Shown: positions 8,724 through 18,400 of the stretch, in pieces
How the letters are laid out: each line of letters opens with the position of its first letter
How positions within the stretch are numbered: the stretch's first letter is position 1
NCBI RefSeq assembly: GCF_000286835.2
Contig: NZ_AJYD02000038.1
Span: 2,370,721-2,434,720 of the forward strand
Source: Enterovibrio norvegicus FF-33
GTDB taxonomy: Bacteria > Pseudomonadota > Gammaproteobacteria > Enterobacterales > Vibrionaceae
Direction of reading: 5' to 3'
DNA length: 64,000 nucleotides
Translations under genes and position numbers: made by a program
Notes under the pieces: generated by a model
Told to the model about the DNA's origin: nothing
What the model saw: only the letters and a program-made list of their open reading frames with translations
Database searches by the model: none

Positions 8724-11024
8724 TTAGGAAGCTGGACTGAAAACGATTTGATAGTGCGGCTGGGCAGGCAGTAATGGCGTTGAGGCTTGCTCGATATACG
8801 CATCGAACCCTGAACGGTAAAAAGGAGAAAGCGGATGACCACTTTGCCCACCAGGTAGGGTCAGAATACCATTCACCTCGTCTCCGGGTTGGACAATTAA
8901 ACGCTGTGAGGCACCAGATGCCTTCCCTTGAACGGCTGGCATATATCGATCGCCAAACGCTTCAGCTTTAGGCATATCTAGCAGCTTGCTCAATATGGGA
9001 ATTTGGCGACTAAACGGGTGCTGAACATTGAGTGTGTTGATACTCCCCCAGCGCAGGGCCTGCAGTGAGCCATCAACATGCCCTGTTGTATCTACCATCA
9101 GATCATCACGCATCGTCACATACGCTGCAGTGAGGAAACGATTCCAATCTGCGTGTCCAGCGGGTAACCAACTTGCTGGTTTTTCATCGACCAATTGCCA
9201 TAACGCTGGCTCTAATTGCCTTTCCAGCAAGCCCAAGCTGAGTCCATTTTCGGCAAGTTGTGTTTCTATTGGAGCGAACAAGATATCCATTAAAGTATCG
9301 CGGTACTTTCTCACTAACGTATAACCGACAGAATCAGCACATGCGCAGCGCTGCCAGTTTTCCAACGCGGTAATATCGTCGTTAAAGCGCGCTGGTTCTC
9401 GCTGTAAATTAGTGAGCAACACACGGTGCCATCGATCCAAGAAGAAGGCTTCATTGTCTAGCTGGATTCGATAGAAGTCCTCCGGATCAAATACGTCTTT
9501 TTCGAACAATCGCTGTTTTATTTGTACGCTTCTCGCGCCCAATGCATAGCCACCATTACCAAAACGGGCATCTTGCTTGGTGCTCACGACCCTACTGTTC
9601 CCTGTCCATACCATCGAACGTTTTGGGTTGATGATAAAGGGCACATCGCGCGCTTGTTGACCCCACGCTTTGTCATATAGAAACGAAGGAAGAGGTATTT
9701 GAGCGGGTTTTCGTCTGTCAGGCATTGCGCCTGTTGCTTGCCATCCGATGTTGCCATCTTTGTCGGCGACAACCATGTTCTGAACCGGAATGCCTGTTTC
9801 CTTGCTAACTTCAAAAGCAGATTCAACTGTTTGAGCAGTTTCTAAATTCAATAGGTTCAAATTCACAGCATAGTCTTGGTGTGCTACCCAAGAGAGTGCG
9901 AATTTTTCCCCATTAACAATTTTCACAGGCCCAAATTCGCTCATTTCGAGCAGGTATTTATGCTCCCCTTTTTGCGTGGGAATACTTTCTGACACCAAGG
10001 CCGTTTTGTCATCGTCAGCTAACCTGTACCAATCCGCGGTATCTATATAGCCATTCGTAAAACCCCAGGCTATATGGCCGTTTGAGCCAACCACTACCGC
10101 GGGGGCACCCGGTAAGGTGACACCCGTGATCTGGCGGTCATCACTGTCTTCTTTATAGTTAAGTTGAGCACGATACCAAATGATAGGAACTTGAATACCA
10201 AGATGCATATCATCCGATAGCATTGCGCGACCATCACGAGTTAATGCTCCCCCTACCGCCCAGTTGTTACTGCCAACAACCGCTGAATCATCGATGTCTC
10301 GCGTCATGGCTGCGGTAACAATTTCAGCAGAAAGGGAAGGTATCCGTACTTTTTTGAGAGGAAAACGGCTGCCATCCAGTGCCGCTTGATACTGGCTAGG
10401 CTGGGTCACAAACCCAACCATGTCTTCACCAAAGCTATCTTCGAGCGCACCCATAGTGAGGTCTCTATTTAGGCTTCGGCCTTGCAGGTCAAGATACATA
10501 CTAAATATCGCAAGTAACGAGTCCTCAGGAAGCCAAGGCTTTCGCTCCGCTTGCGTCACCACATACTCAAACGATGGGAAAGTTGCTTGTGCAAGGGCAT
10601 CATTCACGCCGTGGGCATAGGCATTAAGCTGCTGCTTTTGCGCCGAAGGCAACATAGCCACTATCTCGCGACTGCGTTTTCTGAATTGGTGAAATCGCGT
10701 ACTTTCATCAAGAGACAATGCCGCATCGCCAAATAGCTCAGATAACTCCCCGGCAGCATTCCGTCGCAGTAAGTCCATTTGAAAGAAACGATCTTGTCCG
10801 TGCGCATAGCCTAATGCGTAAGAAGCATCTGTACGATTATCGGCAATGATGATCGCTGTACCAAGTTCATCGCGCTGCAGATAAGCCGTGTCGGATATTG
10901 TTGTGGCAGTGGAGACCCCCGACAGCGCAGGCAGGCTCAATGCGAGACCGCCATAAACGATAGCAGTGGCAAGCAGCGCTATTAGAATCGCAGCAATAAA
11001 CAGAAATCTAATTACTTTAAACAT
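8724..11024 (-). CDS. Penicillin acylase family Ntn hydrolase
   Basis: A 766-residue precursor. The N-terminus (residues 1-36) is a hydrophobic signal or anchor. The alpha-chain signature YALGYAHGQDRFFQMDLLRR is followed by AAGELSELFG near residue 90. The autocatalytic nucleophile is predicted as Ser252 in VVGSNNWAVGG, the beta-chain start. A further family segment NGHIAWGFTNGYID follows. Members cleave amides such as penicillins, acyl-homoserine lactones or other N-acyl compounds in the periplasm; the substrate here cannot be told from sequence. It appears monocistronic, about 340 bases before the DUF1800 gene on the same strand. Confidence 0.87.
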   Translation of the reverse strand: MFKVIRFLFIAAILIALLATAIVYGGLALSLPALSGVSTATTISDTAYLQRDELGTAIIIADNRTDASYALGYAHGQDRFFQMDLLRRNAAGELSELFGDAALSLDESTRFHQFRKRSREIVAMLPSAQKQQLNAYAHGVNDALAQATFPSFEYVVTQAERKPWLPEDSLLAIFSMYLDLQGRSLNRDLTMGALEDSFGEDMVGFVTQPSQYQAALDGSRFPLKKVRIPSLSAEIVTAAMTRDIDDSAVVGSNNWAVGGALTRDGRAMLSDDMHLGIQVPIIWYRAQLNYKEDSDDRQITGVTLPGAPAVVVGSNGHIAWGFTNGYIDTADWYRLADDDKTALVSESIPTQKGEHKYLLEMSEFGPVKIVNGEKFALSWVAHQDYAVNLNLLNLETAQTVESAFEVSKETGIPVQNMVVADKDGNIGWQATGAMPDRRKPAQIPLPSFLYDKAWGQQARDVPFIINPKRSMVWTGNSRVVSTKQDARFGNGGYALGARSVQIKQRLFEKDVFDPEDFYRIQLDNEAFFLDRWHRVLLTNLQREPARFNDDITALENWQRCACADSVGYTLVRKYRDTLMDILFAPIETQLAENGLSLGLLERQLEPALWQLVDEKPASWLPAGHADWNRFLTAAYVTMRDDLMVDTTGHVDGSLQALRWGSINTLNVQHPFSRQIPILSKLLDMPKAEAFGDRYMPAVQGKASGASQRLIVQPGDEVNGILTLPGGQSGHPLSPFYRSGFDAYIEQASTPLLPAQPHYQIVFSPAS

Positions 11025-11254
11025 GCCCCTTCCCTGGCTGTTTTACGTTTTCATCTATGCAACGTCTCGGAAGTGTTCGCCAATACACGGAAATCAATAT
11101 GGTAAATAAAACGCTCTGAAAGACTTTTAATAATGCTATCGCGTGTTGCCTATGGATTGTTTAAAAAATAAACACCTTTGCAACAGAGATCGACAAAAGA
11201 AAGCGGTTGCAAATACAACCGCCAATAACATTCACCAATACTCATATCTACCCT

Positions 11255-11611
11255 TTAATGACTGTGAAGGCCAACCCTATTCCCTTCACTATCTTCGATA
11301 TGGGCATAGACACCAAAATCACCAATCGGGGTTTTTGCTTTTAAAATGGCACTGTCGGATATACGTGCCAAGACTTCATCTATGTTTGCGACGCTGAAAT
11401 AAATCATGGTTGATGATGCTCCAGGCGTATTTTCTTCACAGGCTATAAGCGTTCCTGTCGCACCATAGCCTCCTTCTTCAACAGGAAACCACGCCATATG
11501 GACACCACTGACTTCCTGCCGCTTCAATGTCATACCCAACGTCTTCTCATAGAAGCCAATCGCTCGCTCCATATCTGTCACTGCAATTTCAAACCATCCA
11601 ACCGGATTCAT
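11255..11611 (-). CDS. VOC superfamily (glyoxalase-like) protein
   Basis: A 118-residue single-domain protein with the N-terminal pattern VGWFEIAVTDMERAIGFYE and C-terminal GDFGVYAHIEDSEGNRVGLHS, typical of small VOC/glyoxalase-dioxygenase-like proteins with a beta-alpha-beta-beta-beta fold. The usual C-terminal metal-ligand glutamate region (EDSEGN) is present. The substrate is unknown. Confidence 0.8.
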   Translation of the reverse strand: MNPVGWFEIAVTDMERAIGFYEKTLGMTLKRQEVSGVHMAWFPVEEGGYGATGTLIACEENTPGASSTMIYFSVANIDEVLARISDSAILKAKTPIGDFGVYAHIEDSEGNRVGLHSH

Positions 11612-11682
11612 ATCTACCTCTATGTTTTCTTCCTAGCGTCCTATCAAACTAGCTGAAGAAACACGATCCCGAACTAAAAACA

Positions 11683-11711
11683 AAAACGCCTCCAATAAAT
11701 GGAGGCGTTTT
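11683..11711 (-). terminator. Intrinsic terminator of htpX
   Basis: A 12-bp perfect stem AAAACGCCTCCA / TGGAGGCGTTTT with a 5-base loop, followed on the minus strand by TTTTTG. It lies 23 bases beyond the htpX stop codon. Confidence 0.9.
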
Positions 11712-11733
11712 AGCAAGGTTAAGACAGGGGTGA

Positions 11734-12615
11734 TTACAAATGATCACCACGACGCAATGCGTCAATACGCTTATCAAGTGGTGGATGCGTCATGAAGAAT
11801 TCGCTCAATGATTTTTTACCATTGATGCCAAACGCCATCATTGACCCTTCCAAACGGCTTTCGTGGCTCACTTTTAGCCTTTCCAGTGCCGCGATCATTT
11901 TCTCTTTGCCAACCAGTTTGGCAGAACCTGCGTCGGCTTTGAATTCGCGATGACGGCTAAACCACATGGTCAAGATGCTCGCCAACATGCCAAATACAAT
12001 TTCAAGCACCGAGGACACGATGAAATACACCATGAAGCTGCCACCACCTTCACCTTCTTCGCTGTTGTTGTTCATGCCACTGATGGCACCAGCAATTAAG
12101 CGAGAGATGAAGATAACAAAGGTGTTAACCACACCTTGCATCAGCGTCATCGTGATCATATCACCATTGGCAACATGACTAATTTCATGAGCCAATACGG
12201 CTTCGGCTTCGTCACGAGTCATGTTTTGTAGCAGACCACTTGATACCGCAACCAATGACGCATCACGTTTTGCGCCAGTGGCAAATGCGTTAATGTCGTC
12301 AGAGTAGTAAATAGCCACGGTTGGCATGCCGATACCGACTTGCTGAGCCTGACGACTCACTGTGTTCATCAACCAATGTTCAGTTTCATTGCGTGGGTGT
12401 TCAATCACTTCGCCACCCACCGAACGCAGCGCCATTGATTTTGACATCAACAATGACACCAGTGACCCACCAAAACCGAACAATGCGGCCATCAGCAGCA
12501 AGCCAGACAAACTGCCCGGTTGCATGCCTGTTACGGCATAAACGATGTTTAACACGATGCTGAATACAAACAGCACCGCTAGGTTGGTCATTAAAAATAA
12601 AGCTATGCGTTTCAT
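11734..12615 (-). CDS. htpX: Protease HtpX, membrane zinc metalloprotease
   Basis: A 293-residue M48-family inner-membrane protease. Two N-terminal hydrophobic helices (about 5-55) precede the catalytic motif HEISH (His143, Glu144, His147), and two further hydrophobic segments follow near 155-175 and 190-220. The length and sequence match E. coli HtpX, which degrades misfolded membrane proteins with FtsH. In E. coli it is induced by Cpx and heat; I did not find a convincing sigma-32 promoter here. It is divergent from the small gene at 12898, and in Vibrio it also lies close to the biotin genes. Confidence 0.95.
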   Translation of the reverse strand: MKRIALFLMTNLAVLFVFSIVLNIVYAVTGMQPGSLSGLLLMAALFGFGGSLVSLLMSKSMALRSVGGEVIEHPRNETEHWLMNTVSRQAQQVGIGMPTVAIYYSDDINAFATGAKRDASLVAVSSGLLQNMTRDEAEAVLAHEISHVANGDMITMTLMQGVVNTFVIFISRLIAGAISGMNNNSEEGEGGGSFMVYFIVSSVLEIVFGMLASILTMWFSRHREFKADAGSAKLVGKEKMIAALERLKVSHESRLEGSMMAFGINGKKSLSEFFMTHPPLDKRIDALRRGDHL

Positions 12616-12698
12616 TACTAGTTTTGTCTCCGAAAAATTGAAGCGCTATGGATGAGATAGTAGGGTCAAACCGCGGAAAAACAACCCTATGTAGCAAT

Positions 12699-12728
12699 TT
12701 GTAACGTAAATTATTGCAACGCTATAAT
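12699..12728 (+). promoter_or_regulatory. Candidate sigma-70 promoter for the small gene at 12898
   Basis: A perfect TATAAT at 12723-12728 is preceded by TTGTAA (12699-12704, 4 of 6 consensus) at an 18-base spacing. It would give a leader of about 160 bases before the small gene. Confidence 0.5.
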
Positions 12729-12755
12729 TGGTGCTACTTTTTAACAGCACGCTGA

Positions 12756-12855
12756 ACGGCTTCTTCATTTGTCTAAATTAGACTTTGGTCGAGTTGAAAA
12801 GAAGCCGTATCAGGAATAGTGTGTCGTAAAGGGTGAGCGTGTTATTGAACACGCT
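12756..12855 (+). other. Structured 5' leader of the small gene
   Basis: Two hairpins can be drawn in the leader: a perfect 10-bp stem ACGGCTTCTT / AAGAAGCCGT (12756-12765 with 12799-12808, 33-base loop) and a perfect 8-bp stem AGCGTGTT / AACACGCT with loop ATTG (12836-12855). Neither is followed by a U-run. They match no riboswitch family I know. Confidence 0.45.
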
Positions 12856-12897
12856 TAAGTACTCCACAGTGGAATGCGGTTCTAAGGAGAGGAAACC

Positions 12898-13071
12898 ATG
12901 GCTGATAAAGAAAATTATCGTGTTGCAATCGATATCCTTTGCTGTCACTTAGGCATGAGCTTTGATGAGGCGTGTACAGAGTTGGGGCTTGCTGACGACG
13001 AGAACCAAAAACTGAAACAGGTATCTGATGTTCAGCAATCGCTGATGGGTCTGCTTGAAGACAATAAATAA
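12898..13071 (+). CDS. Small conserved-looking cytoplasmic protein, 57 residues
   Basis: ATG at 12898, stop at 13069-13071. The frame is supported by an excellent ribosome site (AAGGAGAGG, about 5 bases before the ATG), a promoter-like TATAAT about 170 bases upstream and a good terminator 47 bases after the stop. The product is acidic (MADKENYRVAIDILCCHLGM at the start), with a Cys-Cys pair and a helical pattern DEACTELGLADDENQKLKQV. It has no membrane segment. I do not recognise the family. It is divergent from htpX and convergent with bioD. It is too short for most gene callers' thresholds but has all signals of a real gene. Confidence 0.75.
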   Translation: MADKENYRVAIDILCCHLGMSFDEACTELGLADDENQKLKQVSDVQQSLMGLLEDNK

Positions 13072-13117
13072 GCTATTGTTGCAGTAGCAAGCTAGCCATT
13101 TGTGGCAAAACGAATAT

Positions 13118-13146
13118 TAAAAGCCAGCATTGCGCTGGCTTTTTTC
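13118..13146. terminator. Bidirectional terminator between small gene and bioD
   Basis: An 8-bp GC-rich stem AAGCCAGC / GCTGGCTT (13121-13141), extended by A/T pairs, with a 5-base loop and a T-run on the plus side; A-rich sequence on the other flank supplies a U-run for bioD. Confidence 0.85.
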
Positions 13147-13175
13147 ATTATTCTGGCACTCGCAGATTTTGACGT

Positions 13176-13856
13176 TTACAGCCCCAAGGGTGCAATGTCG
13201 ATGTAGCCGCTCAAATCTCTGGATTTGATGGATGGCATGTAAGGGATCTCTCCCAGCTTTGGCACTTTCAGGTGATGTTCTAGCGTTTTGACGATATCAC
13301 TGTAATGCTCCGTGCCAGGATTAATGCGGTTAGCCACCCACCCCACAACTTCCAGCCCATCACGACGAATCGCTTCAGCGGTTAAGTAAGCGTGATTTAA
13401 ACACCCTAATTTAATTCCAACGACCAAGATAACAGGGAGCTTTTCCTCTCCAACCCAATCTGCCAATGTGCTGTCATAACTTACAGGTACGCGCCAACCG
13501 CCCGCGCCTTCGACTAACGTAACATCTGCTTTGGTTTGAATATTCCTTAAACCGTCACTCAGTAACGCAAAATCAACACTGCTATTTTCAATCTCAGCGG
13601 CAATATGAGGAGAGCACGCGGCTTCTAGTAGACATGGGTTTACATCTTGATAGCGAACGTCAACAGTCGAGCATTCACGAAGACGTATAGCGTCCGAATT
13701 CATTGGGCCTTGCTCTGTCTCTTCGCTGCCTGCGGCAACAGGTTTATAGCCAACGACACTGTAACCCGCTTTAGACACGGCTTGCATGATCGCCATCGAG
13801 GCGACCGTTTTACCTACTTCTGTGTCTGTGCCTGTCACGAAATAGCTTTTAGTCAT
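13176..13856 (-). CDS. bioD: Dethiobiotin synthetase BioD
   Basis: A 226-residue ATP-dependent carboxylase that closes the ureido ring of dethiobiotin from 7,8-diaminopelargonate and CO2. The P-loop-like motif GTDTEVGKT is at residues 9-17, and VEGAGGWRVP (near 115) is the second family signature. It is the last gene of bioBFCD and overlaps the bioC stop codon by 8 bases, so translation is coupled. Cytoplasmic. Confidence 0.95.
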   Translation of the reverse strand: MTKSYFVTGTDTEVGKTVASMAIMQAVSKAGYSVVGYKPVAAGSEETEQGPMNSDAIRLRECSTVDVRYQDVNPCLLEAACSPHIAAEIENSSVDFALLSDGLRNIQTKADVTLVEGAGGWRVPVSYDSTLADWVGEEKLPVILVVGIKLGCLNHAYLTAEAIRRDGLEVVGWVANRINPGTEHYSDIVKTLEHHLKVPKLGEIPYMPSIKSRDLSGYIDIAPLGL

Positions 13857-14664
13857 TATTTATCGCTCCGAAGCAAACTTGATATGTTGCGGGGACGAAA
13901 CCATCTTCTAACTGAAATTCCCGATAGGTGTTTTCCAATTGAATAAATGTTCGCTTGCCAACGAGTCCCGCTTCTCTTCCCTCAGATAGATGTGTCGCGC
14001 CAATACCTTTTAGGTCTTTCATCAGTGCGAGTGCTGAGGGGTATCTTTCTATTAACGTCTGGCATTCTAAGTGGTGATTCGCACTTCCAGCTTGCGCAAG
14101 CGCAAGGTTTACCTGCTTTAGCGTCAGAAATGTGTTCACGTGTTGACGTGAATCAACTTGGCTCCATGCCTGTTTTAATTCATACAGCGAACCATCGAGT
14201 AACGTGGAGAACAAAATCGTCCCCCCAGGCCTCACAACTCGCTTCATTTCTTGCAAAGGCACCGACAGATCGTTGCACCATTGCAGCGCCAAGGATGTAA
14301 ATACAACATCAACACTGTTATCGGCAAATGGCAGTGACTCTGCATCTCCAGACACATACTGCAACGCGTCTCCACAACGTGCTCTCGCGTGCTCTAGCAT
14401 TTGTTCGGACAGATCCAGCGCGATAACCTGCGCGCCGTGCTTCGCGATTTGCTCACTAAAATATCCGGTCCCACAGCCTAGATCGAGCACGGTTTTTTCT
14501 TGCCAATCCGGCAGCAGTGACATCAATTCATGACCAACACGTCGCTGAAACGCAGCACTTTGGTCGTATGTTGCAGCGGCGCGGCTGAATGCGTCTTTTA
14601 TGGCGTTTTTTTCCTCGCACAAAGCGAGTGAGGCGTCGAGATGTAACGATACGGCTTGGCTCAT
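13849..14664 (-). CDS. bioC: Malonyl-ACP O-methyltransferase BioC
   Basis: A SAM-dependent methyltransferase that methylates malonyl-ACP so that fatty-acid synthesis can build the pimeloyl chain. Motif I VLDLGCGTGYFS lies near residue 60 and the FSRAAATYDQSAAFQR N-terminus is typical of BioC. I chose the ATG at 14664 because GGAGG is close upstream and it overlaps the bioF stop (ATGA); an in-frame ATG 6 codons upstream is possible. 271 residues. No bioH is seen in this window; the esterase gene may be elsewhere. Confidence 0.93.
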   Translation of the reverse strand: MSQAVSLHLDASLALCEEKNAIKDAFSRAAATYDQSAAFQRRVGHELMSLLPDWQEKTVLDLGCGTGYFSEQIAKHGAQVIALDLSEQMLEHARARCGDALQYVSGDAESLPFADNSVDVVFTSLALQWCNDLSVPLQEMKRVVRPGGTILFSTLLDGSLYELKQAWSQVDSRQHVNTFLTLKQVNLALAQAGSANHHLECQTLIERYPSALALMKDLKGIGATHLSEGREAGLVGKRTFIQLENTYREFQLEDGFVPATYQVCFGAINND

Positions 14665-15863
14665 GCGCCCTCCTCTATACAACGACGGAGTGAAGCGGCG
14701 AGATCGCTGACCTGCGCTTCTGATTGGTTAACGGATAGCGTAATGCGAAGACGCGCTGTATTGGCTGGCACGGTGGGCGGACGAATCGCTCCCGTCAAAA
14801 AACCGGTTTGTTTCAGACTCTGCGCGACGGTTTGCATCCGTTCAACCGAACCTAATACGACAGGTTTAATCGGTGTGATGGTATTGATAACTTCAGAGCA
14901 ATCAGAAAGCGCTGAATGAAAACACGCCGACAACACCGCGAGCTTCTCCCTGCGCCATGACTGTGATTTCACCATAGAAAGGGCGTGAGACAAGGCATAG
15001 GCCTGTGCAGGCGGCATAGCTGTGGAGTAAACATAGTGACGAGCAAACTGCGTAAGGTACTGATGCACAGACTCGCTACACATGACCGCTGCCCCCATCA
15101 TGCCAAACGCTTTACCAAAGGTGACAATCAGGATATCTGGCTTCACATTAGCAATGTGCGCGCTTCCCTGTCCTGCATCACCCAGCACACCAATGCCATG
15201 TGCATCGTCAACCATCAGCCATGCGTCGTGCGCTTCACAACGAAATTTGATGTCAGCCAATGGCGAGAGATCGCCATCCATACTGAATACGCCTTCCGTG
15301 ACCACAAAACGCGCTGGTGCATTGGCATTCGAACGCAATAACGCATCCAGCTTTTCAATGCTGTTGTGGGTAAAACGCTGCATTTTAGCTCCTGACAACA
15401 TACCCGCCTCCATTAAGGATGCGTGGTTCAGTTTGTCTTGCAGCAATACATCGCTTTTCTCAAGCAGCGAAAAAATCACGGCTTGATTAGCTGAAAAACC
15501 GCTGTTGAAAAGAATTGCCTGATCAAATCCTAACCAGTCACAAAGCGCTTGTTCGAGGTCTTGGTGAGCATAGGTAAACCCCGTCACCAAAGGCGAAGCT
15601 GTACTTCCTGCACCATATTTCGTCAACCCTTCTTGCCACGCCGCAATTACGCTAGGGTCTTGCGCCAGCCCCAAATAGTCGTTGCCGGAAAAGTTGAGAT
15701 ACGACAGGTTATCGCCATCAACGAGCTTTGCACCTTGATGATGGAAAGCACTCACCTTTCGTAAAAGATGTTGCTCTCGACGCGCATCGAGTTTTTTCTC
15801 AATACGACGTTGAAGCTGACTAGATGGACGCTGACTTTTTTCAGGCCTTGATTCTACGGGCAT
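14661..15863 (-). CDS. bioF: 8-amino-7-oxononanoate synthase BioF
   Basis: A 400-residue PLP enzyme of the alpha-oxoamine synthase family that condenses pimeloyl-ACP with alanine. Visible motifs are NDYLGLA near 61, GSTASPLVTG near 86, VDDAHGIGVLG near 218 (cofactor Asp/His) and the Schiff-base Lys251 in VTFGKAFGMMGA. Second gene of the operon, 15 bases after bioB; its ribosome site (AAAGG) is rather far from the ATG. The N-terminal 20 residues are longer and more basic than in E. coli BioF, so a later start is conceivable. Confidence 0.94.
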   Translation of the reverse strand: MPVESRPEKSQRPSSQLQRRIEKKLDARREQHLLRKVSAFHHQGAKLVDGDNLSYLNFSGNDYLGLAQDPSVIAAWQEGLTKYGAGSTASPLVTGFTYAHQDLEQALCDWLGFDQAILFNSGFSANQAVIFSLLEKSDVLLQDKLNHASLMEAGMLSGAKMQRFTHNSIEKLDALLRSNANAPARFVVTEGVFSMDGDLSPLADIKFRCEAHDAWLMVDDAHGIGVLGDAGQGSAHIANVKPDILIVTFGKAFGMMGAAVMCSESVHQYLTQFARHYVYSTAMPPAQAYALSHALSMVKSQSWRREKLAVLSACFHSALSDCSEVINTITPIKPVVLGSVERMQTVAQSLKQTGFLTGAIRPPTVPANTARLRITLSVNQSEAQVSDLAASLRRCIEEGA

Positions 15864-15878
15864 GGTTTAGACGCGCCT

Positions 15879-16931
15879 TTAAACGTTAGCTTCGTAGAAC
15901 AGATCGTCCTTACCCGGACGCGAAGCAACGCGCTCTGCCACTTGTGACAACAAGGTTTCTTCTTGAATTTCATCGGGTTTTTGAACAGCTTGCTCTCGGT
16001 TTACACCCAGCTTCTTGAAAAGCTGCATATCAGCATCTTCGTCAGGATTTGGGGTTGTGAGCAACTTGCAGCCATAAAAGATAGAATTTGCACCTGCCAT
16101 AAAGCACAGCGTTTGCATCTGCTCGTTCATGTTCTCACGACCCGCAGAGAGACGAACTGCCGACTGCGGCATGATGATCCGAGCGACTGCGATAATACGG
16201 ACAAAATCGAACGGATCCACATCTTCAACTTCTTCGAGTGGCGTGCCTTTCACTTTAACCAACATGTTAATCGGCACACTTTCTGGGTGATGCGGTAAGT
16301 TGGCTAACTCCACCAGCAGCCCCGCACGATCACGTGCATTTTCACCTAAACCAATGATGCCACCAGAACAGACTTTCATACCTGCGCCACGCACATGAGA
16401 AAGTGTATCTAAGCGATCTTGGTAAGTACGAGTCGTAATGACATTACCGTAATACTCAGGAGAGGTATCAAGGTTGTGGTTGTAATAATCCAAACCAGCA
16501 CCCGCCAGCTCTCCCGCTTGATCTGGCGTCAACATGCCCAGCGTCATACAGGTTTCAAGTCCCAAGCCCTTCACGCCTTGGATCATTTCTTTCAAGTAAG
16601 GCATATCTCGCGCTTTAGGATTTTTCCACGCCGCGCCCATGCAAAAACGTGTTGCGCCTGAATGCTTCGCTTTTTCGGCGGCTTCAAGAACACGTTCAAC
16701 TTCCAATAAGCGTTCTTTTTCGACGTCCGTACGATAATGCGCGCTTTGCGGGCAATATTTACAATCTTCTGGACACGCACCCGTTTTGATTGAGAGCAGT
16801 GTACTCACTTGTACCTGGTTTGCCGCTTGATACTGTCGATGAACCTGCTGTGCTTCAAACATCAGATCCATAAAAGGTTTTTCAAAAAGGGCCTGCACTT
16901 CCTTGACAGTCCAGTTATGGCGTACTTCCAC
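15879..16931 (-). CDS. bioB: Biotin synthase BioB
   Basis: A 350-residue radical SAM enzyme that inserts sulfur into dethiobiotin. The [4Fe-4S] cluster motif is Cys53-x3-Cys57-x2-Cys60 ([15 protein letters not shown]), at the same positions as in E. coli. Conserved [10 protein letters not shown] and a [12 protein letters not shown] segment follow. The start is a GTG at 16931 with GAGG 8 bases upstream; no ATG fits. First gene of bioBFCD, divergent from bioA across a BirA operator that covers the bioB -35 box. Confidence 0.96.
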   Translation of the reverse strand: MEVRHNWTVKEVQALFEKPFMDLMFEAQQVHRQYQAANQVQVSTLLSIKTGACPEDCKYCPQSAHYRTDVEKERLLEVERVLEAAEKAKHSGATRFCMGAAWKNPKARDMPYLKEMIQGVKGLGLETCMTLGMLTPDQAGELAGAGLDYYNHNLDTSPEYYGNVITTRTYQDRLDTLSHVRGAGMKVCSGGIIGLGENARDRAGLLVELANLPHHPESVPINMLVKVKGTPLEEVEDVDPFDFVRIIAVARIIMPQSAVRLSAGRENMNEQMQTLCFMAGANSIFYGCKLLTTPNPDEDADMQLFKKLGVNREQAVQKPDEIQEETLLSQVAERVASRPGKDDLFYEANV

Positions 16932-16968
16932 CTGTAATACCTCAAAATGATTAATCGAAAACTTGTTC

Positions 16969-16996
16969 AGTCTAAAGTCGACCTTTACAATGTCAA
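16969..16996 (-). promoter_or_regulatory. bioB promoter
   Basis: On the minus strand a perfect -35 TTGACA (16991-16996) is followed after 16 bases by TAGACT (16969-16974, 4 of 6 of consensus). The -35 box lies inside the left half of the BirA operator, which explains repression by occlusion. Confidence 0.7.
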
Positions 16997-17022
16997 CAGT
17001 AGTTGAAGCTCATGGTTTACAT
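16990..17022. promoter_or_regulatory. BirA (biotin operon) operator
   Basis: ATGTCAACA (16990-16998) and GGTTTACAT (17014-17022) form an interrupted palindrome with a 15-base spacer. The consensus bioO half-site is TTGTAAACC with the same spacing. It lies between the divergent bioB and bioA genes, as expected for biotinyl-AMP-bound BirA. Confidence 0.85.
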
Positions 17023-17058
17023 GTGGGCGTTTTTTATACAGATGGATATCGTTAAAAC

Positions 17059-18327
17059 ATGGATATAGCTTTTGACCGTGACCATATTTGGCACCCGTAC
17101 ACGTCAACCCTGAATCCCTTGACCTGTTACCCCGTATCTCGTGCAGAGGGCATGCATTTATATTTGGAAGACGGTACTGCTCTGTTAGATGGTATGTCTT
17201 CATGGTGGGCAGCGATTCACGGCTACAACCATCCAGCGCTCAACCAAGCGGTGACGGATCAGCTTGGCAAAATGTCGCACGTGATGTTTGGCGGGATCAC
17301 GCATGATCCCGCCATCAATTTGTGCAAGAAGTTGGTGGCAATGACCCCTGCACCGCTTGAAAAAGTCTTCCTTTGTGATTCAGGCTCTATTTCGGTAGAA
17401 GTCGCACTCAAGATGGCGTTGCAATATTGGCACGCTAAAGGCCAACCAAAATCTACCTTCCTTACTTTGCGCCATGGATATCACGGGGACAGCTTTGCGG
17501 CCATGTCGGTGACCGACCCAGATAATTCGATGCACAAACTCTATAAAGGCTTTCTTCCCGAGCACATTTTCGCCGACTCCCCTGAGTGCGGATTTTACGA
17601 TGAGTGGAACGAAGCAGACATCAGCGATTTCAAACACAAGCTGGAGACCAATCTCGACAAAATCGCCGCGGTTATCTTAGAGCCTATCGTGCAAGGCGCA
17701 GGCGGAATGCGAATTTACCACCCCATTTACCTCAAGCGCGTACGTGAACTGTGCGATGAACATAGCGTTTTGTTGATCTGTGATGAAATTGCGACGGGGT
17801 TTGGGCGCACCGGAAAATTGTTTGCCTGCGAGCACGCTGGTATTTCGCCTGACATCATGTGTTTAGGAAAAGCACTAACCGGCGGTTACATGACCATGGC
17901 AGCTACCATTGCCACTAAGCATGTTGCCGATACCGTGTGCAGCGGCGAAGCAGGCTGTTTTATGCATGGTCCAACATTTATGGGTAACCCACTTGCCAGC
18001 GCAGTTGCTAACGCCAGCCTGCAACTGCTAATCGACACGCCATGGCAGGATAAAGTGTTAGGGATCGAGAAGCATCTGTCAGACATGCTACCTGAACTCA
18101 ATGATTTAGATTGTGTCAAAGATGTACGTTGGTTAGGCGCTATCGGTGTCGTTGAAACGCACCAAAGTGTAAACGTCGAAACCATTCAAAAACACTTTGT
18201 TGAAGCTGGGGTTTGGATTCGTCCCTTCGGACGATTGGTTTACATCATGCCGCCATATGACATGAGCAACGTTCAATTGAAACAACTTGTTGATGCGATT
18301 AAAAACGCCCTAATGGCACAAATGTAG
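17059..18327 (+). CDS. bioA: Adenosylmethionine-8-amino-7-oxononanoate aminotransferase BioA
   Basis: A 422-residue class III PLP aminotransferase making 7,8-diaminopelargonate with SAM as amino donor. Family hallmarks are DGMSSWWAAIHGYNHP near 44, CDEIATGFGRTG near 241 and the Schiff-base Lys271 in LGKALTGGYMTMA. Divergent from bioBFCD and sharing its operator. The ATG at 17059 has no clear Shine-Dalgarno; an overlapping out-of-frame ATG lies at 17042. Confidence 0.95.
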   Translation: MDIAFDRDHIWHPYTSTLNPLTCYPVSRAEGMHLYLEDGTALLDGMSSWWAAIHGYNHPALNQAVTDQLGKMSHVMFGGITHDPAINLCKKLVAMTPAPLEKVFLCDSGSISVEVALKMALQYWHAKGQPKSTFLTLRHGYHGDSFAAMSVTDPDNSMHKLYKGFLPEHIFADSPECGFYDEWNEADISDFKHKLETNLDKIAAVILEPIVQGAGGMRIYHPIYLKRVRELCDEHSVLLICDEIATGFGRTGKLFACEHAGISPDIMCLGKALTGGYMTMAATIATKHVADTVCSGEAGCFMHGPTFMGNPLASAVANASLQLLIDTPWQDKVLGIEKHLSDMLPELNDLDCVKDVRWLGAIGVVETHQSVNVETIQKHFVEAGVWIRPFGRLVYIMPPYDMSNVQLKQLVDAIKNALMAQM

Positions 18328-18400
18328 TCGACTGCGTTAGGCAGTGTGATCGGCAACGCTAATCGCCCCGTAAGTTTAAGTACGATTTATGGAGGTACAA

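Noticed and set aside
12616-12698. Sigma-32 promoter for htpX
   Set aside because: No convincing CTTGAA/CCCCAT pair was found.
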